A DNA stretch of 64,000 nucleotides. Source: Vespa crabro (Eukaryota > Arthropoda > Insecta > Hymenoptera > Vespidae). Location of the stretch: the NCBI RefSeq assembly GCF_910589235.1, contig NC_060964.1, positions 7,929,207 through 7,993,206 of the forward strand, read 5' to 3'. Below, in pieces: positions 25,628-37,705 of the stretch (its first letter is position 1; each line of letters begins with the position of its first letter). A program made the position numbers and the translations under genes. The notes beneath the pieces are model-generated. The model saw nothing but the letters and a program-made list of their open reading frames with translations. It was not told where the DNA came from and ran no database searches.

Positions 25628-26273
25628 CGAATACGACTATAAGAAAGAGAAGGAGAAGGAGGAGGAGAAGGGAAGAAGACGACCAAAGAGGGTACTGTTG
25701 CCGTTTACTTGCATTTAAATCGGCCCGAACGACGTCGGTGAAATTTGAATGGCAATGCCCTCGCTAAAATTTAAATTTCTTCTCCCCCATTCCTCCCTTT
25801 TTCTTCTCTCTCTTCTTCCTATCTTCCTCGTTTCTTCCTTTCACTTTCTCGTCCTTCGGTCTACGACGACGATGACAAAGACGACGAACATATGACAAAC
25901 TCCTCGTCGCCATGAACCATCGCTTTGCTTTTACTTAAGCAGACACTTTAGAAACGTTTCGTAGTGGCTTTTCGTGGCTCCATAGGAACGGTCCCGAGAT
26001 TTTTGTATTTTTAACTATCGACTGGTTTTCCATTCCACTCTCTCTCTCTCTCTCTCTCTCTTTTCCTTCTCCTTCTCATCTATCCTCCTCGATGTACCAA
26101 TTTCTATAAGGTGTACCTTGGTGTATCGTGCGAGAAAAATATTTGCCTTGAAATTACATAGAACCGGGCATGAACGAGACATGTCGGCAAATGTGGAACC
26201 ATCTTATTCGCTCCTTCTTAAATATTTCACTTGGTTACTCGGAATCGTCTATCGTGAAAGAGAGAAGGAAAAT

Positions 26274-26312
<39 letters not shown>

Positions 26313-27014
26313 GTTTGTTTGGTTCTTCCATGAACGAAGCTAAGAATTTTCTTTGGGTTACGTTGGAATTTTTTACGTCACCGTACACAACGTCAATCCG
26401 TATTGTTAGTGATTCTTTAGAAGGCATGCGCTCCTGCGGAAAGTACTTTTGGAATATTTATCAAAATGACAAGGGAATAAAATAGTCGATTTGAATGCCT
26501 ATCCCTCTTCTCTCCCGTTCCTCTCACCCTTTCGTGCCTCATATTTAATAACATCGTTGATATACACGTCAAGAAGTTATCATTTTAAATGCGTCAAAAG
26601 AATCGACGTAATCGAATTGAAAATAATTTCTTTCCCGTTTTATAGCCAAATTTCTATTTGCATTTTTATATTATATAATAATTGTCGTATATAATATTTT
26701 CCGTAAATTTAATTAGCAACATTTATTTACCGGCCGTTATTAATTCTTATTTAATGAATAACTTTTGTCAAGTGAAACATCTTCGTTCTCTTAAACGAAA
26801 GAAGAATTTCGATATGAAAGATTAAAATATAAATGATGTTACGCTAGCAACTTAATAGTTAGAATGTTTCAAGATAGAAACGGGATAAAGGAAGGATGAA
26901 AGGAAAGCTTAGAATTTCGTAATGCTATGCCCTAGTGAATTTTGAATTCCTCGTATCAGGATCGTTAAGTCGGATGTATATACTTATGTATAATATATGT
27001 ATATACATATACAT

Positions 27015-27016
27015 AT

Positions 27017-27052
<36 letters not shown>

Positions 27053-27054
27053 AT
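27015..27054. repeat. (TA)n with complementary ATGG/CCAT arms
   Basis: The 40-bp segment from atggatat to atatccat is perfectly self-complementary, including both unique arms. Confidence 0.9.
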
Positions 27055-30000
27055 TTACGAAGTACCCTCTGCTTAAATCGACACTCACCGTTTAGAGATC
27101 CTCAAGGAGGGTGTTTCCTGGTTTCAAAATGAACGAGGCTTATATGTTAGATACGTATAGCTATCGAGTATTATGAAAGCTGAGAATAAGCTGGGCTCTT
27201 TGGGTCTTGACTTCGAACGGATTCATTTTCCTATCTTATTAAACGTATTATGAAATATATACAATCTCGCACGGGCAAACTTTAAACGTTTACAATTTAT
27301 TTCATGCGTTTGCGTATAAAATTGCAAAAAATTGCAATTTTTTCCCGTTAATACATTATTTAGCTTCCTGTTTCCAAGCATCACGAGAAATTGGGATTTC
27401 TTGTGGAATAAGTTTTGTATTTTTTTTCTTGGCAGAAGGACGGTGGGCGGGGATGAGATGGGAGCAAAGAAGAAGAAGAAGAATAAAAAAATATTAAGAA
27501 AAAGAGAAAAAAGAAAAAAAAAATTGCTAACCACGTTTGGAATTCCACGAGTGGTAAAATAACGGGAGGAAAAGCAAAGCAAAAAGGGGAAAATAAAAAA
27601 GGGAAACAGAAATTCCATATTTTGTAATCAAACGTAAACGCTCGCACGCTCGCTCGTTTTGTTCTCATTCCTTGGCCAGATTAATTAGCTATGGGAAAAA
27701 CATGGAAAATGTTACGACGATATCGTTGTATCAGTCCCAATTGTCGCGGTAAATACGTGAGCTTACGTGAAAATGCGCGAAAAGATTTTTGTTAAAGGTG
27801 AAAAAGGAGATACAATTAACTAAAAGAGATGGAAAAAAGAAAAGTCGGAGAGAACAGGAAAATCCGATGCTAGCGGATCATGGGGGAAAAAAAACGACTA
27901 TCGAAACGAGACTATTTTTTAGTTTTATCATTTTTGTTTGATACAACCATTTGCTGCAATAGAGACGAACGGTTGGTATTGTGCAACAATATTGCATGTA
28001 TACCTATAAAAAGAGAGAGAGAGAAAGAGAGAAAAAATTCCCCAGTGAACATTTAATTCTGTCAACTTTACCAACTGGCCACATATATACACACACACAC
28101 ACACACACACGCACAAACAGATACACATTTATAAGATTTAAAAATTTGGTTGAATTTTTGTCCTATATTTAATCCGTATTTTTTTTCAACCCATCTTTCC
28201 TTCTTTTCGTTAGTTGAGGTGTAGAGCTAATTTGGTTGCAGCTCGCTACGGTTTCGCGGAGCTTTCATTCTGAATATTTGCCAGGATAGACATTTCATTT
28301 GGAAGTGTCCTTTCTGTGTTAATTCGCGCGTATAGTTAATATCGAGAAAACTAGCGGATGCCAAGAGAGGAACATTTTTTGCATGTCTGCTTCTTCCCCC
28401 GAAATAAGCTACGGGAAAAAAATATATCGTTAATACCGAACGCATCATAGTACGAGCTCGTTTGTTCGGAGCTCTGGAAAGGCCGTTAGAAAAAGAAAAA
28501 AAAAAAAAAGAAGAAGAAAGAAAGAAAAGGAAGAGAAAAAAAATGAAGAAATAAAAAAAAAAAGAAAAAGAGAGAAAAAAGTATGGAAAGATAAAAAAAA
28601 GGAGGGACTTTTTATGCAAAGAAATGATATTAACCAACGTACATACCATGCATAGCAGAGAGCACTCGTCGCTTTATCGCTACTTTGTTTTAAACATTTT
28701 CCAACTAAGCGAAAGAAAATACAAAGGGTGTTCACAGCGAGACATTATAAACTAAAGTATTATAAAGGAGAGCAGGGGTTAATGCACGTACGAGTAGTTA
28801 TTTCTTCTTTTTTTTTTTTTCTTTTTTATTTTTTCTTTTCCGTTTTTTGTTTTTTATTCCTCTTAAGCATTATAGATACGTATGTGTTAAAAACACATGC
28901 ATGTATATCCTTTTTAAGGGGAGAAAAAAATAAAATAAAAAAAGAAGGATACTAAAAAAAAAAGGAAAAAGAATAAAAATCGATGCGTTGGAACGACCCT
29001 CTCCTTCTCTCCTCCGGCCCCCCTAACCTTCTCCGTCCTCTCCCTCTATCTTCATTTTCTTCGGGAAGAAAATTTACGTTCCACGTTCTTTTTGAACGCG
29101 CCATTTACAATTTTTCTTTGGACGCAATCTTTCGAAGGAGCCGACTGAAAGTTAGCGGAGGTAACGTGCGTCAACTTCTACGATATTCCTTACTGGAATT
29201 ATGTTTTAAGTAACGTAGAATATTTATGAAAATAAGGAGCTCGTTTCGTGAGACGGGACAAGGAGGAGAACGGTTCTCTTTGTTCGCGTTCTCTCGTGTA
29301 AAAGAAATTACCCGAATGGTCGTTCATGAACGTGCCAGAGGGAATATGCCAAGACGAAGAGGTTAGAGGGAGAGTTCGGCGAAAGAGTCTGAATATGAAA
29401 AGGAGAGGGGAAGAGAGACAGAGAAGAAAAAAAAAAGTTAAAAGAGGAGAAAAGAGAAGAGAAGATAAAAAGAAGAAGGATAACTGTGATCGAAAAAAAT
29501 TCATCAATAGAAAAACATTCTAAGGCAAAGGCGAATGTCTTATCTTCATTCGTTCGTTCGTTCGAACGTTTAGTTTTCGAGCGGCATCATTCCTCTCTTA
29601 CTATTTTCTTCTCTTATATTCTACTTTTTTTTTTTTTCTTTTTTTTCCCTTCTACCCCTCGCCTCCTCTCACCATCCCCCTTTAACCGTCTAGTTCTCGC
29701 GAGGGAGCTTCTCTCGCGTATTCAGAGCGTCTGTCATCTCGGTGCTCCGGGATTTAAATGGAAAGACGAACGAGTTGGCGGAAACTTTTATTTACTTTAA
29801 AAAGCGCGGCGCCAGAGATCTCTCTAGCCAGTGTACGAAAGGTAAAATAAAGTTTTTGGCGAACGGAGCGCGAGCGAGAGGCCAAAATAAGAAAAAGAAG
29901 ACGGGGACGAGAAAGTAGAAGTAGAAGCAGAAGTAGAAGAAGAAGTAGAACTGGTAGCGACTAACGTTTACTGTAGGATCGTAAAGAGTGATGCTCGTAG

Positions 30001-30650
30001 TGAGAAAAGGATGCGCAACCGTACGAGAAGACGTAAGATGTAAAGTTATCGTTCTCGATTGGCTCCTTGAAGGATCGTCAAAAGTGAAACGAATCGTTTT
30101 GGCAGCCGAGTTATCTCGTAGATTTCAATGGACATGATGAAACGTCTTCAGTTTTTGGTGAAAGTTTATAAAGAAAAATAAAAAGATAAGGAAAAAGTTA
30201 AAGAGAAATATCGTCTCTCGTTTCATTCATATTTTGAACCCAAATATTGATTCATCGTACGTACACCTTCGATATTGAATTAATTAAGAAATGAAATTAA
30301 TCGATAGATCGTAATCCATGTAATCAACATGATTCTTTTTATTTTTCCTAACGATCTCTCTTGATTTTGGAATCCTCTACAAATAATAGTTAAGGCGTTA
30401 AGTATGTAAAATGACAGAATAATATAGAATGGAAAAAGTATTATGGTATATTAATGAATGACGACCATTAAAAGCGTTTTAATGAACATATCGCTGGGAA
30501 AAGGTATAAAATATAACGCGATTATGATGTCGTCGTCCAGATAGACTTTTGTTATATTCATGTTATATGCATAGAAACATTAGTAGTCTTAAGAAGACGC
30601 ATGGGTCATTTTGCGACGTTAATACGGGTCGAGGATTCATTAGACGAAAT

Positions 30651-30669
30651 GCACTATGCGACATAGTGC
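30651..30669. repeat. Perfect short hairpin
   Basis: GCACTATG / CGA / CATAGTGC forms an 8-bp perfect stem with a 3-nt loop, in complex non-repetitive AT-rich DNA. No associated gene is recognised. Confidence 0.7.
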
Positions 30670-31082
30670 TCGTGCTTTTGGCGATTATAAATTCCATTCA
30701 TTAGGGCCGAAATAACATGGAATTCGTGTGTTCTGTATAGATACGTATGTAAAGTTCAAAATGATAAAACATAAATGAAGGATCATGATCGTAAAATCAT
30801 GTAAAAGTGAAAACGTTAAAATCGTTTCAATGATGAAATTTCTCATTTCGGTAATGAAATAAAGAAAACCAAAAAAAGAAAAGGAAAGAAAAGAAAAGAA
30901 GAGAAAAGAAAAAAGGATAGAAATGAAGTCGTTTCTTTTGTGGTTGAGTCTCGACCACGAAAAGTCACTAGTCTGCATGAAACTTAAATACTCGCCTTCT
31001 TCTTCGTCTTATCTATAATTTATCCTGGTGGTGCTGTGGGTCGAAACTGTCCCGCAGAATTCGTGGTCGCGTACTTTCGACC

Positions 31083-31132
<50 letters not shown>

Positions 31133-31375
31133 CTTTTTTTTTCTCGTCGAGAAGAAAAGAACACGTTTAAAAACATTATCGCTTCTCGCAAGGAAAATTA
31201 TACGAGCTGGTACCGAGTGAGCGTGATTTTGTAAACTCAATGAGGATTAAAATTCGGACCTCGGCTCGTGTTTACGGGAGAAACAAATTACATGTATTAC
31301 GCTGTGCATTTTCGTTCTTCTTTCTTTCTCGTTGATGATCTACGTTAGCTCGTATGAGAGAAAGATATAAAGAGA

Positions 31376-31414
<39 letters not shown>

Positions 31415-31485
31415 AGTAAACTCGCAAAAGTTTCACAGAGCTCGCATGAATTTTTGCACTCTCGCATTTGTTATGTTATATATAC

Positions 31486-31530
<45 letters not shown>

Positions 31531-31660
31531 TCTTTTTCTCGCTTTATCTGTACATCTACTATACATCCACGTAGTATATCTTGCACTTCGGATAGACGAC
31601 ACGACAGGCAGCCGAAACAACGGCCATGGGATCCGTCGTAATTTTTAGATTTAGTTGCAT

Positions 31661-31683
31661 CGTTCCACGAGCAACGTGGAACG
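31661..31683. repeat. Perfect 9-bp stem-loop
   Basis: CGTTCCACG / AGCAA / CGTGGAACG. A good splice-acceptor-like tgatttcttttacag follows about 25 bases downstream, but no donor of comparable strength was found after it. Confidence 0.65.
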
Positions 31684-31785
31684 CCATAAATTTACATTCA
31701 TCGTGATTTCTTTTACAGGAATGCCGCGTATGCTAACGAAAGCCCATTAAGATATTTTATGGCACAAAAGAGTGAAGGAGAAAGA

Positions 31786-31886
31786 GAGATGGATAGATAG
31801 ATGGATAGAAGGGGGAAAGAGAGAGACAAGCAAACAAACAAACAAACAAACAAACTGACAGACAGACAGACAGACAGACAGATAAA
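31786..31886. repeat. Compound GATA / CAAA / GACA tetranucleotide array
   Basis: A gatagatggatag tract, a GA-rich spacer, six caaa units (31831-31854) and seven gaca units (31857-31882). Confidence 0.9.
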
Positions 31887-32221
31887 TGGATAGGGGAGTG
31901 ATTTTACAAACGTCGTTCATACATTCATGAATACTCTACGTGCATTTACTGGTCGAGCCCTGCAGACGAATAAAACATTAAGAACAGAATCTAGAGTCTT
32001 TTATCATTTTATTATACCTTCTATTTCGTGTAATTTTGCAGAAAATTTTTTTCCTTCCTACATATTATCCCTCGAAAATATCTCCATGCATAATGAGCAT
32101 ATTAAGTTTATTATATCGTCTAGCTTACATACATAAAAACGACCCAGTGATATAATAGCTTATCTTAAAAGTAAAGAGATTTCGTATCGACCTTCTAATC
32201 GTACTCGTTACACCCTCGTAA

Positions 32222-32620
32222 TTGCAGGATATAATTTCCTGGTTTAACTTAGCCGATAGAGGTACTGTACTCGTAAAAATAGATAGGAAAAAGTTAACGC
32301 TTGGTACCATGAAAAGCAGCAGCATTTTTTTTCCATCCCGACTTTTCCTCCCCGAGCAATTCCCTTTCCATTTTCTCCAGTCGGGCCGGCTCGTAGATTA
32401 CGCTATCGATTTTCGTATCGGCCTTAGTCGCGTCGCCATAGTCAGTCGCCATAGCCCGCTATACCATGCCGATCGTTTGGATTTTCTCTCGCTGCCACGT
32501 AGGAAAATCCTCTTTCTCGCTCCATTCGATATCATCGCGTCCGGGTACGAAGAGGATGGTATAAAGGCGAGGAAAAGAGAGAAAGGGAGAGATTTAAGCC
32601 ACGATCGGACGTGGCTATAA
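32222..32620 (+). other. 132-codon open frame of doubtful status
   Basis: This is the longest low-repeat open frame seen (MQDIISWFNLADRGTV... to ...DLSHDRTWL). A splice-acceptor-like ccattttctccag lies inside it at about 32366, followed by complex GC-richer DNA. A TATA-like TATAAAGG occurs at 32561 and a perfect 7-bp stem-loop at 32597-32616. The protein has no recognisable domain, signal or motif. It may be a chance ORF over a regulatory or promoter-like segment. Confidence 0.12.
32597..32616. repeat. Perfect 7-bp stem-loop
   Basis: AGCCACG / ATCGGA / CGTGGCT, about 35 bases downstream of a TATA-like TATAAAGG (32561), within the GC-richer 32.2-32.7 kb block. Confidence 0.5.
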
Positions 32621-32878
32621 CCGGCTGTGGATGGGACGAGGGAGGCGGGAAGGAGAGAAAGAGAGACTCCCTGCTACGTACTAGTGGAGAGAAGAAGAGA
32701 GAAAGATATAGATAGACGCACACTAGTGCTTTCGATTTTCCGCGCAATTTTCGAACTCACCAGCGGACAGATGGCCCACGAATCATGTCCATTGTCGTCC
32801 AACAATACCCTCTCTCTGCCTGTCTTCTTCTCTGCACGTAGCTGCTCCTTTCTCGCGGTTCGTGATATGTATTATGGT

Positions 32879-32890
32879 CTGTGCATATAG

Positions 32891-32935
<45 letters not shown>

Positions 32936-32936
32936 G
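32879..32936. repeat. (TA)n with 10-bp complementary unique arms
   Basis: ctgtgcatat (32879-32888) is exactly complementary to atatgcacag (32927-32936), with a (TA)n core. This makes a hairpin-forming segment of about 58 nt. Confidence 0.85.
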
Positions 32937-33648
32937 TATATGCGAAGAGTATATACGTATGCGGATGTAGGAAGTTATATGTCTAGATCGAGATGTATAT
33001 GCATGCATGTATGTATATATATATATATATGTGTGTGTGTAGGGTGAGGTAGAGATCATACAGGTGCACAGGTCAGCCCTTCGTGTGGTACATAACTTCC
33101 TCACCGCTAGGACCTTATGTAAAGCCTGGTAGAATGCAGTACATAAGCGACGTTGTATATGATACGTGCGTCTCGGCATGCAGGTGTTACATACACATAT
33201 GTACCAGCCAGGATATTACCGGTAGGTAGACGCTAGGCTCGAACGGTGTAGGTGGTAGGTAATATTCGCCGATCCTGAAAGCACGTTCGAGCGATCGATC
33301 TCTCTCTCTCTCTCTCACTCACTCACTCTTTTGCTTCGATCTCCGTCGCTCTTCTTCTTCGACCTCCTTTACTTCGCACCACCGTCGCTTGCATTCGAAG
33401 GTCTACTATGTCGTTGCTTCGACGTAGCTAGGAGAGAAACACGAAGCTCTACGAAGGAACTAGCGAGAGAAAGAGAGAGAGAGAGTAGATGGTCTACCGT
33501 CGAGTAGGTATCTCAACTTACGATTGCCCCGGGGGGCGTGCACAGAAGTGCAAAGCAATCGTCTCCCTACTCGACCCTGTGGCTCTAGCTTCTCCTTACT
33601 GACGTATCGGAATACATGTACAGGACACAGGAGAGAGAGAGAGAGAGA

Positions 33649-33669
33649 GGGAGGGGGAGGGGGAGGGGG
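33649..33669 (+). repeat. G-quadruplex-type G-run cluster
   Basis: GGG followed by three runs of GGGGG, each separated by one A. It directly follows a (GA)n array and lies about 70 bases before the possible exon at 33737. Confidence 0.75.
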
Positions 33670-33736
33670 ACAGAGAAAGATAGACCGAGAGACAGAGAGA
33701 AACTGTTACCCTCCTAGTTTCGTTCTCGCGTTACAG

Positions 33737-33898
33737 GCAGAGAACGTACGACTTACGGAATTCCACTCGAAGTCGAATACTTTCTCTCGTCCGGTAACAC
33801 CAGCACCACCACCAGCATCACCAGGTTGGGTAATTTTCCTGGAACCTTCCGATCCTCGGACCTCCGTCCCTTATTTACGGGATCCTTCCATGATTTAG
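33737..33898 (+). CDS. Possible terminal or internal exon, Pro/Ser-rich tail
   Basis: A pyrimidine-rich acceptor (tttcgttctcgcgttacag, ending 33736) opens a frame of 53 codons ending in TAG at 33896-33898. It starts AENVRLTEFHSKSNTFSRP, continues through a Pro/Ala/Ser stretch (VTPAPPPASPGW) and ends EPSDPRTSVPYLRDPSMI. A possible donor (CCG|gtaaca at 33794) would instead make a 57-base, 19-codon internal exon. Sequence complexity is higher than in surrounding DNA, but a CACCAC trinucleotide run contributes the prolines. No poly(A) signal was seen just after the stop. The product is not recognised; it could be a chance open frame. Confidence 0.2.
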   Translation, partial: AENVRLTEFHSKSNTFSRPVTPAPPPASPGWVIFLEPSDPRTSVPYLRDPSMI

Positions 33899-34170
33899 GG
33901 ATAGGAGAAAGAAGAGGGTGGAAAGAGGATGAGATCGAAAGGGAAGAAAAATCACCCATTCCAGCCGTATTCCTTCTAATTCAACAACGTCAAAGGCTGC
34001 TCAAAATCGATTGCTTCAAAGTTCCCATTACGATACATCGATCGATCGTGATAAATCGAATTCGAGATAGACGGTGGTTGTACGGTAGGTACACATGAAT
34101 TTATCGAAACCGCTTTGGAACCCATCTTCGATCGTGGCTTTGCTTCGACCGAAGCCATCCGTCGATGAGA

Positions 34171-34221
<51 letters not shown>

Positions 34222-34782
34222 CGCATACACATACATCGAGTATATGCGTCGTAGTCCGCTTATTACGGATTAACGATGATCCAGTTCGAGTCCAACGTAA
34301 CGAGGAGCGAGCACAACAAAACCACCCCAATGCCGCTCGTAGAAGGGCTTCTTCGGGTGGCGTAAATCGAGCTTACGGCTTTACTTGCTGTGTTTCTACT
34401 CTCCTCTTCCTCCTGTCCCTGACAAAGCTACGAGGGTTGACGTTTCTCAAGTTTCATTATTTTCTTTCATTCCCAATAATTTTTTGTTGTTTCTTTGTTA
34501 TTGTTGTTACTGTTATTTTATGAATCAATGCACTATTGATTTATGAATCAAGGTAAAATCTTTATTTCGAAAGAAATTTTTATTCTTAACAAAAATGAAA
34601 ATCACGAGTGATAAAATGTTATTAGAAACGTTAAAAATTCACGATCGTCTCGACAGGGAATTAAAAGGTATCGTTCCTATCTTCTACAGTAATATGCTGT
34701 CAAGAAACACAAGCGAGGTCATCGATCTTCCTCTTTTCCAAGTTAAGTGCTTCTCGGTGCTTTCCTTCTCCCTCCCTCCCTC

Positions 34783-34828
<46 letters not shown>

Positions 34829-35165
34829 TCGTACATTCGACGTCCCCCTGCATCGAGAAACTATACTTAAATCGGCGATTATTCGGAACAGTAGCTATCC
34901 TGACATCGATCGTAACGTGATTTTCTCGAGAAATAGAAAACAAGAAAAAAAAAAGATAAAGAAAATGAAGAAAGATTTTTATCGAACGTTTGTCAAATCT
35001 TTCTTTTCACTTTAAACTATGTTAGATAATTCTTTATTTTAGAAGTCACGTTTATATCGATCATTACTCTATCTTTGTTTGTATTCGAAAGTGACATCAA
35101 ATTTTCTCAACGACGCTTAAACTATATAACGTTACGTCGATTCGTATTCGTTAGCTCTCTTTTAG

Positions 35166-35281
35166 GACTAACGTTGCTGGGCATCTCCACGGCAGATCCA
35201 GATCCCATGTTTACAGCCGAGCTTAGGTTTACGAGCGTGTCGATCGTGCGTGGAATCGCAAACGCGTCGTTTCGGAGTTAA
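35166..35281 (+). CDS. Possible exon with strong acceptor, weak donor or stop
   Basis: The acceptor attcgttagctctcttttag ends at 35165. The open frame that follows (first codon CTA at 35168) reads LLGISTADPDPMFTAEL... and ends in TAA at 35279-35281, with many G/C-ending codons. A donor-like ATC|gtgcgt at 35246 would give an 80-base internal exon; otherwise it would be a terminal exon. Nothing in the peptide is recognised. A mediocre donor and the absence of nearby partner exons keep this weak. Confidence 0.14.
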
Positions 35282-36303
35282 GAGCGGGATAGGAATAACG
35301 ATGAGATTAGAAATTCACAGACTCGTGAGAGACGTGCAACGGGAAGGGGGAGGGACAGCGTTCTTTTTCTTCTATTTCTTTCTTTTTTTTTTCTTTTTTT
35401 TTTTCTTCTTTTTCTTTATCAAAGTCTACCGAAATCTTATTGAAATTGTATTTTAATAGCTCAGATAGTTGTCTACATAGATGAAATTGAATTCGACGTT
35501 TAAATCCTAGAATAAGGAATTAAATGGGATTAAAAATTTCATGGGATTGTAATGACAATTTGCTTTTCAATGAAAAAAAAATATTCATACTAAATTCTTC
35601 ATTAACTCGAACATAACTAGGAAATATTATTAGTTTTTCATAGAATAGAAAACTATTTATAGATATTCTTTGCCGTTTAAGTAAAATATCGAATTCCCCA
35701 TTGGTATAAACTGTGGCAATTTGTTGTTTTCTCGCTTCTACTGAATCGTTATAAAGCATATAAATTCGTAGCTGTAACGGGAAACTCGTCGTTATACATC
35801 GGATATACAAGCTTATACGAACCCGATGAGAACATCGCTCATGCCACGAGAGATATTCCTAAATCAAATATTTGCAATTGTTTGACGATTAATCTGTATA
35901 AATATATAAATGGTTAGTCAATCGAAACGTAAATGAACCAGTTTAATCGTATAACTATTACGTTATTCTATATTTCAGCAAAATTAATGCTTCATTTATG
36001 CATTCCTATTTTTGTTTTTTTTTTTTTTTATTACTAACGATCGAAAAAATTTGTTTACTTTGAATTTACTTCATATTGATATTATTAATTTTATTTAAGT
36101 ACAAATAAACGTTATACAGCTTCATTTCGATTTTAATAAACACCATCTATACCAGTTACGTCGATGTACTTAAACGTTATTAAAACGTTTGTAATTATAT
36201 CACATTAAAATTGATCTAGCAAAAAATTTCTTTAAAAATTAGATTAAATTTGATTCAGTCAATTCGTTGCTGAGTCAAATCATAGTTTGAAAAAGTTTGT
36301 ACT

Positions 36304-36348
36304 ACGTATGCGAAGACGCACGTATAGTGTCATACGTTTTGAAAACGT
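36304..36348. repeat. Nested palindromes
   Basis: ACGTATG (36304-36310) pairs with CATACGT (36331-36337). The latter overlaps a separate odd palindrome ACGTTTT-G-AAAACGT (36334-36348). Confidence 0.5.
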
Positions 36349-36858
36349 CATGATTCGTATAAGAACTTCAAACAGAATTGAAGAATTCCATTTCTATCAA
36401 AAGTTGTAACGAGCTTTTCGCGATGGTGGTGATTGTATAAGACAGTCCCGCGACGGTCGTGTTGAACAAAGAAGAACGGGGAAAAAAGAATAAAAAAAAA
36501 AAAGAAAGAAAGAAAAAAAGAAAAGAAAAAGACAAAGAAAAAGAAGAAAAGAAGAAAACAAAGTTATTTCCATTCTTTTTCACCTTTTCTTCATCCTGTC
36601 ATTTCTTTTCTGTATCACACTTCCGATGATAATTTGAACAAATCAATCATAAAATCGTTCTCTTAAATCAAAATCTGTTTGATCTCTTTCAAGAATTAAC
36701 AAGTTCTCCTGCATTTAATTCGACTTGATTTTATAGTATAAAAATTCGAGGTGAACGAATAGAAAGAGAGAGAGAGAGAGAGAAAAAGAGGAAGAGAGTC
36801 TATTTATGAATACGATCATCGTTTTTGCAAAACCAAAATGAATCTGAAAACGTGTATT

Positions 36859-36907
<49 letters not shown>

Positions 36908-36939
36908 AAGAGAGAGCGTGCACGACGCAATAAATTTTC

Positions 36940-37095
36940 GCGGCGTATGAGGCACCGCTTAAGCACGAGAACTCGGCATTATATATCGTGGAAGTCGTTT
37001 ATCGGGCCGCACCGAAGACAATGGGAACGCGGAAATTATTTATCGTAGAATAATTAACCTCGCGCCTAATACGAGCCGCTACCATACCACCATCC
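36940..37095. promoter_or_regulatory. Candidate conserved non-coding block
   Basis: A complex block with gtttatcgggccgc, ggaaattatttatcg and gaataattaacctcgcgcc, between a (GA)n array and TA repeats. Confidence 0.2.
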
Positions 37096-37309
37096 TTGCT
37101 TCCTACTAGATAGCTTTGTATATACTATACGATATATAGACATATATATATATATATATATACATATATGTGTATATATATATATATGTATATGTGTATA
37201 TAGAGTAACTGAGTGCGACGACAACGCGCGATAAAGCGGATTTCAAATTAGAGGAGCAAACTCGGCTGATGGTGTATGGTCTGTGTTACACTGTCTCTTT
37301 CTCTCTCTC

Positions 37310-37351
<42 letters not shown>

Positions 37352-37536
37352 CGTCTATTAAACGAGGCTAAGCGCATGGCGCTTAATCGTCCGTCGTATA
37401 TTTTTCGTTTAGGAGGAAACTGTTAACGGTAGAGAAGGGAAGGGAAGGGGAAAAGTGAGTATAAAAAAGGAAGAATAAGAAGAGGAAGAAGGAAGAGTAT
37501 AAGGGATAATAAGAAGCACAGCGATAAACCATCCTT

Positions 37537-37538
<2 letters not shown>

Positions 37539-37607
<69 letters not shown>
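37539..37607. repeat. Long (CT)n microsatellite
   Basis: About 34 uninterrupted ct units, among the longest in the window. Another (CT)n with one break is at 37297-37348. Confidence 0.97.
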
Positions 37608-37611
<4 letters not shown>

Positions 37612-37673
37612 GTTTTTCTTTCTCTATCTTTCTTTATTTTATTCTATTCTTTATTTTTTTTATCGTACCTCAG

Positions 37674-37705
37674 CAGCACGCCCACGTTCATTAACAATAA
37701 CATCT
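37674..37705 (+). CDS. Possible 32-nt microexon
   Basis: A long T-rich tract ends in tatcgtacctcag (37673), with a second AG three bases on (cagcag, a NAGNAG arrangement). It is followed 32 bases later by TCT|gtgaga. Two of three frames are open (ARPRSLTITS in one of them). Splice signals are fair on both sides, but upstream pyrimidine repeats make chance acceptors common here. Confidence 0.15.

Larger units (their letters stand above)
25001..30000. other. No supported gene; AT-rich and poly-A tracts
   Basis: (CT)n 25205-25229 and 26037-26061, (GA)n 26280-26310, unique AT-rich 26340-26900, TA arrays near 27020, poly-A/gaag 27465-27535, (CA)n 28088-28112, poly-A/gaaa 28490-28600, T-rich 28805-28860, purine-rich 29390-29480, T-rich 29620-29650, gaag/gtag repeats 29915-29955. 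28980-29230 is complex without a readable gene. Confidence 0.85.
30001..35000. other. No firmly supported gene; higher-GC zone 32.2-34.4 kb
   Basis: 30000-30900 is unique AT-rich DNA with one hairpin. (CT)n 31089-31129, (GA)n 31383-31409, (CT)n 31488-31525. From 32200 complexity and GC rise, with TA arrays at 33013-33030 and 34169-34214. 33180-33620 is complex; atattacc at 33208 and ggtaatat at 33256 form an 8-bp inverted repeat. (CT)n 34785-34824. Confidence 0.8.

Noticed and set aside
27084..27112. Resemblance of the minus strand (ccctccttgagg) to an insect microRNA
   Set aside because: Only a short core matches and there is no complementary arm to form a precursor hairpin.
32757..32860. 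Minus-strand exon ending at a CGCTG|gtgagt donor (32756)
   Set aside because: The donor is strong and one frame looks protein-like (VLLDDNGHDSWAICPL), but the sequence 5' of it on the minus strand is GA-rich with no acceptor or start codon in that frame.
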